Shown one piece after another: positions 8,503 through 16,582 of a stretch of 25,382 bases of DNA. Origin of the DNA: HGM05232 sp044433325 (GTDB lineage Bacteria; Bacteroidota; Bacteroidia; Bacteroidales; Muribaculaceae); contig JAWXTT010000011.1 in NCBI GenBank assembly GCA_044433325.1, forward strand, positions 1 to 25,382, written 5' to 3'. Each line of letters begins with the position of its first letter. Position 1 is the stretch's first letter. The notes beneath the pieces were generated by a model. The model was not told the DNA's origin. It did no database searches and saw nothing but the letters and a program-made list of their open reading frames with translations. The position numbers were made by a program, and so were the translations under genes.

Positions 8503-9924
8503 ATGAAAAAACTAATAATTTATATCGTTATTGTGCTAGCTATATCGTCATGTGTATCAACACAAAGAGGGGGTACTGGTGGCGAAGTTACAGGGGTAAG
8601 CGGCACTTCATGGAGTGAACCTATCCCTTATGGTATGGTGCTAGTAGATCGTGGCTCGATGAAACTAGGTGTCTCAAAAGAGGATAGCTTATGGCAAATC
8701 AAGGCTAATGCTCGTGGTGCCTCGGTTGACGCATTCTGGATGGACGAGGCTGAGATTACTAACTCTAAATATAAGCAATTCCTATTCTGGGTACGTGACT
8801 CAATAATCCGTGAACGTTTAGCAGATCCTGCATGGGGTGGTAATGATGCATTTAAGATTACTGAGGATTTAGAGGGTAATCCTATTGAGCCATATCTTGA
8901 TTGGTCTCTTCAGATTCCTTGGCGTAACCCTACTGAGGATGAGGAGCGCGCTATCCAAAGTGTATATCGTCGTAACCCAATAACAGGTGTGACTGAATTA
9001 GATCCTGTACAGATGAATTATCGTTATGAGATATATGACCATACCGAAGCTGTGAAACGTAAAAACCGTATCGACCCTAAACGTCGTGAATATAATACAG
9101 ATGTATCAGTATCAACTGAACTACCAATTATCTCAAAAGATACAGCTTATGTAAATGATGATGGTGATATTATTCGTGAAACTATTTCGCGCGGATTGAC
9201 AGGTGAATATGACTTCCTAGATACATATATCGTTAATATCTATCCTGATACAACCGTTTGGGTAAATGATTTTGAGAATGCTTATAACGAACCTTATGTG
9301 CGTTTATACTTCTCAAATGGTAGCTATAACGATTATCCAGTAGTAGGGGTTAGTTGGGAGCAAGCTAACGCTTTTGCATCATGGCGTACCGATTATCTAC
9401 GTCGTTCATTACCAGGGAAAGGTGTATATATCGAACCATTTAGATTGCCAACCGAAGCAGAGTGGGAGTTTGCAGCACGTGCAGGTGAGAGTGACAACCA
9501 ATACCCTTGGGAGGGGGATTATCCACTATCTGAGTCTGAGGGCTGTTTCTACGCTAACTTTAAACCACAAGAGGGTAATTATGTGCGTGATGGGAACCTA
9601 ATAACATCACGTGTTGGAACATACTCACCTAACAAATTTGGTATTTATGATATGGCAGGTAATGTTAGTGAATGGACATCAACAGCATTTACTGAAAATA
9701 TAGATAAAATAACCAGTGACTTAAACCCTGAATATAGATATAGTGCATCTGCTGAAGACCCATATAAGATGACACGTAAAATAGTACGTGGCGGTTCATG
9801 GAAAGATGTAGCTAAAAATATACGTAGCGACTTACGCATGTGGGAGTATCAGAATGAACAACGTTCATATATAGGTTTCCGTTGTGTTCGCACACAAGTA
9901 GGTGGGGTATCAAAAAGAAAATAA
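8503..9924 (+). CDS. gldK: GldK/PorK, T9SS outer-membrane ring lipoprotein (473 aa)
   Basis: GldK/PorK is the outer-membrane lipoprotein that forms a large periplasmic ring with GldN/PorN. The ATG at 8503 is preferred over an in-frame GTG at 8497 because AGAGAGG (8491-8497) sits at ribosome-binding distance. The N-terminus has a signal with lipobox AISSC (Cys17). The rest is a formylglycine-generating-enzyme (FGE-sulfatase) fold: VDAFWMDEAEITNSKYKQFL (near 75-95), VVGVSWEQANAFASWR, FRLPTEAEWEFAARAGE, KFGIYDMAGNVSEWT, IVRGGSWKD and a C-terminal GFRCVR. The two active-site cysteines of true FGE enzymes are absent (the segment reads RSDLRMWEYQNEQRS), so it is a structural, non-catalytic member. 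A family-specific insert of about 170 residues (about 110-280) separates the first FGE motif from the rest. Confidence 0.95.
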   Translation: MKKLIIYIVIVLAISSCVSTQRGGTGGEVTGVSGTSWSEPIPYGMVLVDRGSMKLGVSKEDSLWQIKANARGASVDAFWMDEAEITNSKYKQFLFWVRDSIIRERLADPAWGGNDAFKITEDLEGNPIEPYLDWSLQIPWRNPTEDEERAIQSVYRRNPITGVTELDPVQMNYRYEIYDHTEAVKRKNRIDPKRREYNTDVSVSTELPIISKDTAYVNDDGDIIRETISRGLTGEYDFLDTYIVNIYPDTTVWVNDFENAYNEPYVRLYFSNGSYNDYPVVGVSWEQANAFASWRTDYLRRSLPGKGVYIEPFRLPTEAEWEFAARAGESDNQYPWEGDYPLSESEGCFYANFKPQEGNYVRDGNLITSRVGTYSPNKFGIYDMAGNVSEWTSTAFTENIDKITSDLNPEYRYSASAEDPYKMTRKIVRGGSWKDVAKNIRSDLRMWEYQNEQRSYIGFRCVRTQVGGVSKRK

Positions 9925-9959
9925 TCAAAAGAAATAATTGCACAATTAATTAGAGAGTT

Positions 9960-10913
9960 ATGGGCAAATATAAGAGATATAAAAATAGTGTTGAGAAATT
10001 CCTTTCAGGTGAGAAGGGACAACGTTTCTTTAACTTCGCATATAGTATTGGTGCTGCAATCGTTATATTGGGTGCTCTATTTAAGATATTACACCTTCCT
10101 GGTGGCAATGCACTACTTACGCTAGGTATGGGTACTGAGGTGGTAATGTTTATCTTAACAGCATTTGATAAGCCAGCTAAAGAGTATAAATGGGAGGAGG
10201 TTTTCCCCGTTTTAGAATCTAAAGACCCCGAGGATAAGCCTACATTTGGCGGTGGCGGCGCAGGTAGCGGCGTTGTTATAGCTGGTGGTGGAAATGCTGA
10301 ATTTGCTGAGGGCGGCGGCGTTGTCGGTGGCGGCGGAACATTCTACCAATCGGGTGTTAACCTATCTGATGCAGATAGTGCTAGTCTATCTGATAGCATA
10401 TCTAAAATGGCATCCGCTAGTGAGCAATTATCACAGATGGCTGAGTTGACCGATGCAACACAACAATACTTAACACAAATATCAGGTATCACTCAGCAGA
10501 TGGAGCAGTTGAAAACTACAACTGAATCACTTAATAATGTATCAGCAACACTGTTAGGTAGCTATCAAGCTATCACAGATAACTCAGATGTAATATCTAA
10601 TAGCTCAACAGGATATGCCGAGCAGATGTCCTCACTTAATCGTAATATTATGGGACTTAATACCATATATGAGATTCAGTTGAAGAGTATATCGTCACAA
10701 TTAGATAATATTGACCGTGTAAATCGTGGATTGAAGGATATACGTGATATGTATGAAAAATCAGCTGTTGAGAGTGTGCGTTTCTCGGAAGAGACTGAAC
10801 GTATGTCGCAATATATGAAACAGTTGAATAATATGTATGATAAGATGTTACGCTCAATGAGCTCTAATATGTATCGCCCTATGGATGATACTAACTTTAA
10901 TGATAAAAAGTAA
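9960..10913 (+). CDS. gldL: GldL/PorL, T9SS inner-membrane motor protein (317 aa)
   Basis: GldL/PorL is an inner-membrane subunit of the proton-driven motor that powers T9SS export and, in gliding species, movement. Two transmembrane helices are visible: AYSIGAAIVILGALFKILHL (27-46) and NALLTLGMGTEVVMFILTAF (50-69). K42, H45 and E60 are positioned like the conserved charged residues (K27, H30 and E49 in F. johnsoniae GldL) implicated in proton flow. After the DKPAKEYKWEEVFPVL motif comes a glycine-rich stretch at 97-126 and a long alpha-helical cytoplasmic tail with coiled-coil character (about 150-300). The stop TAA shares its last A with the gldM ATG, so translation is probably coupled. Family identity is secure; the glycine-rich linker is a distinctive local feature. 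Confidence 0.95.
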   Translation: MGKYKRYKNSVEKFLSGEKGQRFFNFAYSIGAAIVILGALFKILHLPGGNALLTLGMGTEVVMFILTAFDKPAKEYKWEEVFPVLESKDPEDKPTFGGGGAGSGVVIAGGGNAEFAEGGGVVGGGGTFYQSGVNLSDADSASLSDSISKMASASEQLSQMAELTDATQQYLTQISGITQQMEQLKTTTESLNNVSATLLGSYQAITDNSDVISNSSTGYAEQMSSLNRNIMGLNTIYEIQLKSISSQLDNIDRVNRGLKDIRDMYEKSAVESVRFSEETERMSQYMKQLNNMYDKMLRSMSSNMYRPMDDTNFNDKK

Positions 10914-12478
10914 TGGCGCAAGGCTCAGGAAAATTGACACCAAGGCAGAAGATGATAAACTTAATGTATATCGTCCTTACTGCTATGCTTGCACTGAATG
11001 TTTCATCTGATGTGTTGGATGGATTTATTCAGGTCGAGGATGGGTTGTCCCGCACTAATATAAATATAGAGGAGCGTAACAGCTCGCTATATACACAATT
11101 AGAAGATTTCAATAAACTGAACCCTGAAAAGGGGGGCGTATCGTTTAGCAAAGCTACTGAGGTAGTTAATAAAACGGAAGCACTATATAGCTATATTGAT
11201 TCGCTAAAGACGCTTGTAGTAAAACGAGCAGACGGAAAGGATGGTGATGTAGATAATATAAAACGTTTGGATGATATCGAAGCGGCAGCAATTGTAATGC
11301 TCCCTCCATCAGGTAGTAATGGTGAGCAATTACGTAATAGAATAACCAACTATCGTGAATATATATCATCATTAATGACCGATAATCAGCAGAAAAGCAA
11401 TATTGAAACAGCATTAGCAACCAACCCAGTGCGTGAAGAGGGTACGCTGGTTGAGCAAACATGGGAAACATCACTATTTGAACATATGCCAGTTGTTGCA
11501 GCGGTAACATTGTTATCAAAGATACAGAGTGATGTACGATACGCCGAGGGTGAAGCCCTAAATCAACTAATAAACCAGATTGATGCTAAGGATGTAAGAG
11601 TTAATAAGCTAGATGCATTAGTTATCCCAACATCAAAGAATATTATGCGTGGTAGTAAATACACCGCTAATATAGTATTAGCGGCAGTTGATACAACACA
11701 ACGTCCTACGCTCTATATTGACAATAAGAGGATTGATGGGGAATCATCAATATATGAATTTGTAACTAGCAGAACAGGGGTATTTGATTATAAAGGTTAC
11801 TTAGAGTTACCTAATGGGAATGGTGAGAGTACTAAATATCCATTTGAGTCAACATACACCGTTATTGAGCCTATGGCTTCAGTTTCTGCTACTATGATGA
11901 ATGTGCTGTATGCAGGTATTGATAATCCTATCACAATAGCAGTACCAGGGGTTACCCCTAATAATATATCAGCAACTATGACTAATGGGTCATTGTCACG
12001 TTCAGCTAATGGATGGATTGCTAAACCTACCAAGGTGGGTAGTATTGCAGTGGTTACAGTAACGGCTAATATAGATGGACGTTCACAAACGGTAGCCTCT
12101 ACTGAGTTCCGTGTGCGTCGCTTACCAGATCCAATGCCATATATCGAGTTTACTGGTAGTGATGGCAATGTTGATAGATATAAAGGATCTAAACCATTTG
12201 CTAAACAGTTACTGTTGTCTGCTGAGGGTATATCAGCCGCTATTGATGATGATTTGTTAAATGTTAATTATAAGGTACTTAGCTTTGAAACTATCTTCTT
12301 TGACTCAATGGGAAATGCTATTCCTGAGGTTTCGGATGGAGCTAACTTCTCAGCACGTCAAAAGAATAGCTTTAGACGACTTACGCGTGGTAAACGCTTT
12401 TACGTATCGCGTGTAAATGCAATAGGACCTGATGGTATCGAACGTATTCTATCTCCAATGGAGGTAATAATAAATTAA
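10913..12478 (+). CDS. gldM: GldM/PorM, T9SS inner-membrane motor and periplasmic spine (521 aa)
   Basis: GldM/PorM is a single-pass inner-membrane protein whose helix joins GldL in the motor and whose periplasmic D1-D4 domains reach the GldK-GldN ring. The start reads MAQGSGKLTPRQKMINLMYI, a hallmark N-terminus with a short cytoplasmic tail and one transmembrane helix (about 14-35: MINLMYIVLTAMLALNVSSD, then VLDGF). Residues about 40-225 are mostly helical (D1), then beta-rich domains follow, including TSKNIMRGSKYTANIVLAA and VYAG-like VLYAGIDNPITIAVPGVTPN (about 330), typical of the family. Length matches GldM (about 515-520). The start overlaps the gldL stop by one base; gldN begins 7 bases after its stop. 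Confidence 0.96.
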   Translation: MAQGSGKLTPRQKMINLMYIVLTAMLALNVSSDVLDGFIQVEDGLSRTNINIEERNSSLYTQLEDFNKLNPEKGGVSFSKATEVVNKTEALYSYIDSLKTLVVKRADGKDGDVDNIKRLDDIEAAAIVMLPPSGSNGEQLRNRITNYREYISSLMTDNQQKSNIETALATNPVREEGTLVEQTWETSLFEHMPVVAAVTLLSKIQSDVRYAEGEALNQLINQIDAKDVRVNKLDALVIPTSKNIMRGSKYTANIVLAAVDTTQRPTLYIDNKRIDGESSIYEFVTSRTGVFDYKGYLELPNGNGESTKYPFESTYTVIEPMASVSATMMNVLYAGIDNPITIAVPGVTPNNISATMTNGSLSRSANGWIAKPTKVGSIAVVTVTANIDGRSQTVASTEFRVRRLPDPMPYIEFTGSDGNVDRYKGSKPFAKQLLLSAEGISAAIDDDLLNVNYKVLSFETIFFDSMGNAIPEVSDGANFSARQKNSFRRLTRGKRFYVSRVNAIGPDGIERILSPMEVIIN

Positions 12479-12485
12479 TATAATT

Positions 12486-13583
12486 ATGAAATTACTAACT
12501 AAAATATTTATTGCAGGAGTATGTGCCATGGCAACCGTACTACCTTCGGTAGCTCAACAAAGTAGCAGTAGCTCAACTATTATGCGTAAGCGCACAGTTG
12601 ACGACGATAGTGCTGATAAAGCAACAGGTGTTACTGAGCGAATGAAAACTATATATGAAGAGAGTGAAGTCTCTCCAGCTAACCTTTCATGGATGCGTGT
12701 TATATACCGTTCGTTAGATTTGACACAAGAGGCTAATCTTCCACTCTATTATCCTGATATGCCAACTGATGGGGAGGAGTGTTTATACCGTATAATTATG
12801 CGCCTATTAGCAGATAATCAGATTAAAGCGTATGAGTATCTGGATGGTCGTGAACTATTCACCGAAACATATCAGATAGATGTTAAGGAGATGCTTGAAC
12901 GTTTCCATATCCTTTATACCGAAGCTAAGGGTAGTAGTGCCAAGAATCCAAAATATACAATTGATGAGAGTGATGTGCCTACTAACGAGGTGTTGAGCTA
13001 TTACATTATGGAGCGTTGGGAGTTTGATAAAGTTTCTAGTCGTATGAAGGCTAAGGTAACAGCTATCTGTCCTGTGTTACATCGTTCAGGTGATTTTGGA
13101 GGCGAGGCTATTAAGTATCCTATGTTCTGGGTTCAGCTGAAAGATATCCGCCCATATATGGCACAGCAATTAATCTTTGCAAGTGATGATAATAATGTAG
13201 CTCAATATAGCTATGATGATTATTTCCAATTAGGTATGTATGATGGTGAGATTTATAAAACTAAAAACTTACGAAATCTATCATTGATGCAACTCTACCC
13301 AGATTCAACATCACTAAAGAATGCACAAGATAGTATTGAGAATAGACTACTAACTTATGATGATTCGATATGGGTTCCATCACGTGAGGAGCTATTAGCG
13401 ATTGCCGCTAATGATACTACACAGGTAACTAAAAAGGAGAAGAAAAGCTCAGTTAAACGCTCATCACGTAGCAGTAATAGCTCCAGCGATGATAGCAGTA
13501 GTTCTTCAGTTGCCAAATCATCATCAATAAGTTCCTCCTCAAGTACAACAGCTGTAACACGTTCAGTGCGTAACCGTAAATAG
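12486..13583 (+). CDS. gldN: GldN/PorN, T9SS ring protein with Ser-rich tail (365 aa)
   Basis: GldN/PorN is a periplasmic protein that binds the GldK lipoprotein to form the outer-membrane ring and also contacts GldM. A signal peptide is clear (KIFIAGVCAMATVLPSVAQ). The conserved core runs from about 60 to 310: SWMRVIYRSLDLTQEANLPL, YYPDMPTDGEECLYRIIMRL, PTNEVLSYYIMERWEFDK, then AICPVLHRSGDFGG and YPMFWVQLKDIRPYM, and WVPSREELLAIA. From about residue 315 the protein is low complexity: a Lys/Ser/Arg-rich tail with many serines and a basic end (RNRK). A smaller Ser run occurs just after the signal peptide. It is the last gene of the T9SS operon; no terminator hairpin was recognised in the next 137 bases. 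Confidence 0.95.
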   Translation: MKLLTKIFIAGVCAMATVLPSVAQQSSSSSTIMRKRTVDDDSADKATGVTERMKTIYEESEVSPANLSWMRVIYRSLDLTQEANLPLYYPDMPTDGEECLYRIIMRLLADNQIKAYEYLDGRELFTETYQIDVKEMLERFHILYTEAKGSSAKNPKYTIDESDVPTNEVLSYYIMERWEFDKVSSRMKAKVTAICPVLHRSGDFGGEAIKYPMFWVQLKDIRPYMAQQLIFASDDNNVAQYSYDDYFQLGMYDGEIYKTKNLRNLSLMQLYPDSTSLKNAQDSIENRLLTYDDSIWVPSREELLAIAANDTTQVTKKEKKSSVKRSSRSSNSSSDDSSSSSVAKSSSISSSSSTTAVTRSVRNRK

Positions 13584-13720
13584 GTGAGTAGGTTTTAAGG
13601 ATATTGGTTATTTTAATATACAAATATAGGGGTGAATAAAATTTGTTACTTATCCCATTTGTTTATTAAGGGTCAGTTTTTAGAATTACACTAAAATGTA
13701 AGTTATCTTAGGTTTTGATT

Positions 13721-14917
13721 ATGTCAGAAAGTATTATCCCATCTATAGCTATTATCGGATTAATTACAATTATTTTATATAGCTTATTAATAGCGGTGAA
13801 AGCTGCTGAAGATTCATACCCGCGTCGTATATATATCGCAGTACTACTGTTTTGGACTATTGCCATATCCTTTTTTGCTTGTCGTCAGATATATTTTGTT
13901 GATAGCGGTAGGGATATTTCAGGTTATCTTTATTGCAATCTGATATTAACGGGGATATTCTGTCAAATATCACTGATGGCTTATGCTATTGCTGTGCTAT
14001 TTCATACTCATAGTAAGCTAAAGAGTGTATTAATATTTCTACTTCCTGCAATAATTGTGGCAGTAGCTAATATGGTATGGAATTTATATAATGGGATAAA
14101 TTGGTTTCACTATTATCCTACCTTTGAGGAGTTAAAACAGGATATGTTTAGTATAACTGTTATGTTGCGTATATCCATGTTATTAGTGCAAGTCTTCTAT
14201 ATGGGAGCGTTGATATATAGTGCCGCTAAATTAGTACCTATTTATAATAGATATCTCTCTAATAATCAAGCTAACGAAGAGTATAACCTCCATTGGATAT
14301 ATAAATATATAATAGCTATCACAATGATTTCAGTGGTATATTTTATTTTGGCTATTATTCCTAATGATATCACTATGACTATTTACTGTGCAGTAACAAC
14401 CTACGCCTTTATGTTGCTTACAAATTGTGTTTGGGTGTATAAGAGTTTCCCTAAATTCAATGAAGTTAACCTAAATTGGAGCTTAAAAGGTGGTTGGCGT
14501 GCTGAATTTGCTAAGGACTCAGATGATATTTTAGATATAAATGCTATCGAAATTAGCGTAAATAAACAGTCAGAAATTCCTAATATCATTGATGAACTAA
14601 ATATGTATATAGTAGAAAATAAGTTATATGCCAATACAGACTTAACAATGAAAGAAACTCTAACGGAGTATAATAATCCATCTATAACCAGTGTAATATT
14701 AATTAGTCAACTAGCTGAGAGAGATCATACATTCCAATCCTTTATACGTCAGATAAGAATAGAGTGCGCAAAAGAGCTAATAAAAAATGCTAATGGTGAA
14801 CTGTTATATAAAGATATATTCCTGCAAGTAGGCTTCAGACATTACTCATCATTTTCACGAGCATTTACCACCGTTATTGGCGTTTCCCCTACACAATATA
14901 AACCTGATATCTATTAG
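13721..14917 (+). CDS. Membrane-anchored AraC-type regulator: seven helices plus C-terminal HTH (398 aa)
   Basis: This is probably an AraC-family DNA-binding regulator fixed in the inner membrane. The ATG at 13721 is preferred over an in-frame TTG two codons earlier. About residues 1-245 hold seven hydrophobic segments (starting near 5, 35, 65, 100, 145, 195 and 220). Then comes a soluble linker and a C-terminal HTH_18/AraC domain (about 315-395) with SQLAERDHTFQSFIRQIRIE, LYKDIFLQVGFRHYSSFSRA and the end motif GVSPTQYKP. The second HTH and the 'GF....SFSRAF....G.SP..Y' signature are clear; the first is weaker. The ligand is unknown. It stands alone after the T9SS operon and converges on a two-gene operon that it may or may not control. 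The architecture is known among Bacteroidota regulators. Confidence 0.85.
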   Translation: MSESIIPSIAIIGLITIILYSLLIAVKAAEDSYPRRIYIAVLLFWTIAISFFACRQIYFVDSGRDISGYLYCNLILTGIFCQISLMAYAIAVLFHTHSKLKSVLIFLLPAIIVAVANMVWNLYNGINWFHYYPTFEELKQDMFSITVMLRISMLLVQVFYMGALIYSAAKLVPIYNRYLSNNQANEEYNLHWIYKYIIAITMISVVYFILAIIPNDITMTIYCAVTTYAFMLLTNCVWVYKSFPKFNEVNLNWSLKGGWRAEFAKDSDDILDINAIEISVNKQSEIPNIIDELNMYIVENKLYANTDLTMKETLTEYNNPSITSVILISQLAERDHTFQSFIRQIRIECAKELIKNANGELLYKDIFLQVGFRHYSSFSRAFTTVIGVSPTQYKPDIY

Positions 14918-14960
14918 AGGAGAGGATACGTCAGATACCCTCACCTCTAATAGATATCAG
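14904..14960. terminator. Long perfect hairpin between convergent genes, likely bidirectional terminator
   Basis: CTGATATCTATTAGAGG at 14904-14920 is followed by its exact reverse complement at 14944-14960. The stem continues inward, after one A-A mismatch, with GAGG (14922-14925) against CCTC (14939-14942). The left arm includes the last codons and the TAG stop of the AraC gene (14915-14917), and the right arm lies 8 bases from the stop of the convergent SnoaL-like gene. There is no long T-tract on either side, so it could act as a processing or stabilising structure instead of a classic intrinsic terminator. Confidence 0.65.
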
Positions 14961-14967
14961 TAGTATG

Positions 14968-15765
14968 TTAGAATCCGAATTTCCCGTTACTGTTTTTCTG
15001 CTCCTTGTCAGGTAGAATAGGTTCTATGACATCCCAATGCTCAACAATCTTGTTATTCTCAACACGGAACAAGTCATAAAATGAGGTATGTACACCCCTA
15101 TCCTTGCCAAAATATCCCTCGCTAACTAGTAGCACAAAATTACCCTCTCCCAGTACCTTGTGAATCTTATCATACTGAATCAGCATCCCAGCTTTACTCC
15201 ATTTGTACATAGTATCACCGAAATTAGATAATCCATCACCCACCTCGGGGTTATGTTGTATGTATATATCCCCATTGAAATAGGGTATTAGGTTCTGATA
15301 GTTGCGATCAACCAACACCTCTTGGGCGAAACGCAATACTAGAGCCTTATTTGCGGCTGTTTTATCCTCATCTGTTATCTCTGTTGCGCCATCCGTCATG
15401 GTGTGACCGCTAGGATTTGGTGTGCTAGGTTGCTCTTGCAGGTTATCCCAATGCTCAACAATACGCCCATCCTCAAAACGAAAAATATCTATTCCCACCT
15501 TAGCCCCAAACAGATTATAATCAGAGTGCGCCACCACATAATCACCATCAGTAAAGGCACGCACCGTATTAACCGTGGCAGGCTCGGGGTAAGTAGCTAG
15601 CGAGGCTAACATCTCACCAAATCCCTTAACGCCATCCCCAGCAGTTAGGTTGTGTTGGGTGAACTTGTCAGGGTTTACATAACTCATAGGTGTGCTATCA
15701 CCACTTTCTATTGCTTTTAGTAGAGCCAATACTTGCTCACGTTGTGAAATTGTTTCCATATACAT
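14968..15765 (-). CDS. Protein with two tandem SnoaL/NTF2-like domains (265 aa)
   Basis: The protein consists of two copies of a SnoaL/NTF2-like fold, a small alpha-beta cone used by ester cyclases, isomerases and binding proteins. The copies can be aligned by eye: YVNPDKFTQHNLTAGDGVKG in the first half and YFNGDIYIQHNPEVGDGLSN in the second; DIFRFEDGRIVEHWDNLQE against DLFRVENNKIVEHWDVIEP. 'Q-H-N...GDG' and 'G.IVEHWD' are the typical SnoaL motifs. No signal peptide is seen, so it is probably cytoplasmic. The start ATG at 15765 directly follows the TAA of the upstream gene (TAAATG), implying translational coupling; a second in-frame ATG is at 15759. Substrate and reaction are unknown. Confidence 0.85.
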   Translation of the reverse strand: MYMETISQREQVLALLKAIESGDSTPMSYVNPDKFTQHNLTAGDGVKGFGEMLASLATYPEPATVNTVRAFTDGDYVVAHSDYNLFGAKVGIDIFRFEDGRIVEHWDNLQEQPSTPNPSGHTMTDGATEITDEDKTAANKALVLRFAQEVLVDRNYQNLIPYFNGDIYIQHNPEVGDGLSNFGDTMYKWSKAGMLIQYDKIHKVLGEGNFVLLVSEGYFGKDRGVHTSFYDLFRVENNKIVEHWDVIEPILPDKEQKNSNGKFGF

Positions 15766-16488
15766 TTATGCTTTAGAGAATCCACCTATAAATTCTAGAT
15801 TCTCAGGGTTAAGTGCGCTGATTGACTCGGCTAACTCCTTATTATTTATATTGCTGTAAGTGCGGAACCTATCTATTTGAGTTGAGTCAAAGAATATGTT
15901 GCCAACACTCTTGCTTGTAGCCATGTGTTCCGTTGCAGCAGCACTATCTATGTAATGCTCTAGGATAAAGAAATTATCCTCATCATCAACATACCATAGG
16001 TAGCATATTGAGCCGCTCTCAGCCTTAGTTATTACGGTTAGTTTCTCCATTGACTCCTTAAATAGCTCCTTGTTGGTTATTTTCCCCTCCAAGCTCCAAA
16101 TAATATCACTTATAGTATCGCTGTTAGTGGGTTTATCCTTACTGAATCCACCATAAAAGCTCATGTATTGTGGGGTTAGTGCTATCAGCTCCCCACGAAT
16201 ATCATCGGTAACATCCCCAAGGACTAGGCAACGCCCAATGGTTGCATTTTTCATAAACTCCTCACTATGCTCACGCCACCCATTTAGGTGTTGCATAGCT
16301 GACTGAGCATCTTGATAGCAATCTAAATCAGCATATCTGTTGCCATCCTCCGTTCTGCTCCACCAGTAGGTAATTGTCCCCTGCTCCTTATCGGCAGCAC
16401 TTATTCGACCCTCAACCACTTTGCTAAAACCCGTAGAGTTAAGTATCTCCCCCTCATTAATCCATAAAACCTTAGTATTCATTCCCAT
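15766..16488 (-). CDS. Protein with two tandem ABM-like dimeric alpha-beta-barrel domains (240 aa)
   Basis: This resembles antibiotic-biosynthesis-monooxygenase (ABM/YgiN-like) proteins, small dimeric ferredoxin-like folds that act on quinones or related aromatics. It is an internal duplication: YADLDCYQDAQSAMQHLNGW (first half) matches FFILEHYIDSAAATEHMATS (second), and each half ends with LTPQYMSFYGGFSK and LNPENLEFIGGFSK. Thus one chain may form the barrel that other family members make by dimerising. No signal peptide is visible. The start (MGMNTKV, with a second ATG two codons in) is uncertain by 6 bases. It forms a two-gene operon with the SnoaL-like duplicated protein. ABM activity is inferred, and a pure binding or stress role is possible. 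Confidence 0.75.
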   Translation of the reverse strand: MGMNTKVLWINEGEILNSTGFSKVVEGRISAADKEQGTITYWWSRTEDGNRYADLDCYQDAQSAMQHLNGWREHSEEFMKNATIGRCLVLGDVTDDIRGELIALTPQYMSFYGGFSKDKPTNSDTISDIIWSLEGKITNKELFKESMEKLTVITKAESGSICYLWYVDDEDNFFILEHYIDSAAATEHMATSKSVGNIFFDSTQIDRFRTYSNINNKELAESISALNPENLEFIGGFSKA

Positions 16489-16582
16489 TAAATTAATTGT
16501 AAATGGAAATATAACATTAATTGAGATTAAAATGTTTCGTAGTTTAGGAGTGCTTTCCGTTTTTAGAGTGCGTTGTTACTTT

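Noticed and set aside
11166..11519. Minus-strand reading frame of 117 codons inside gldM
   Set aside because: It lies wholly inside a strongly conserved gene, and its translation is Tyr/Leu/His-rich with no domain.
11797..12168. Minus-strand reading frame of 123 codons inside gldM
   Set aside because: Antisense shadow of the coding sequence, with no motif, promoter or ribosome-binding site.
13715..13717. TTG start for the AraC-type gene
   Set aside because: An ATG lies two codons downstream and leaves the membrane domain unchanged.
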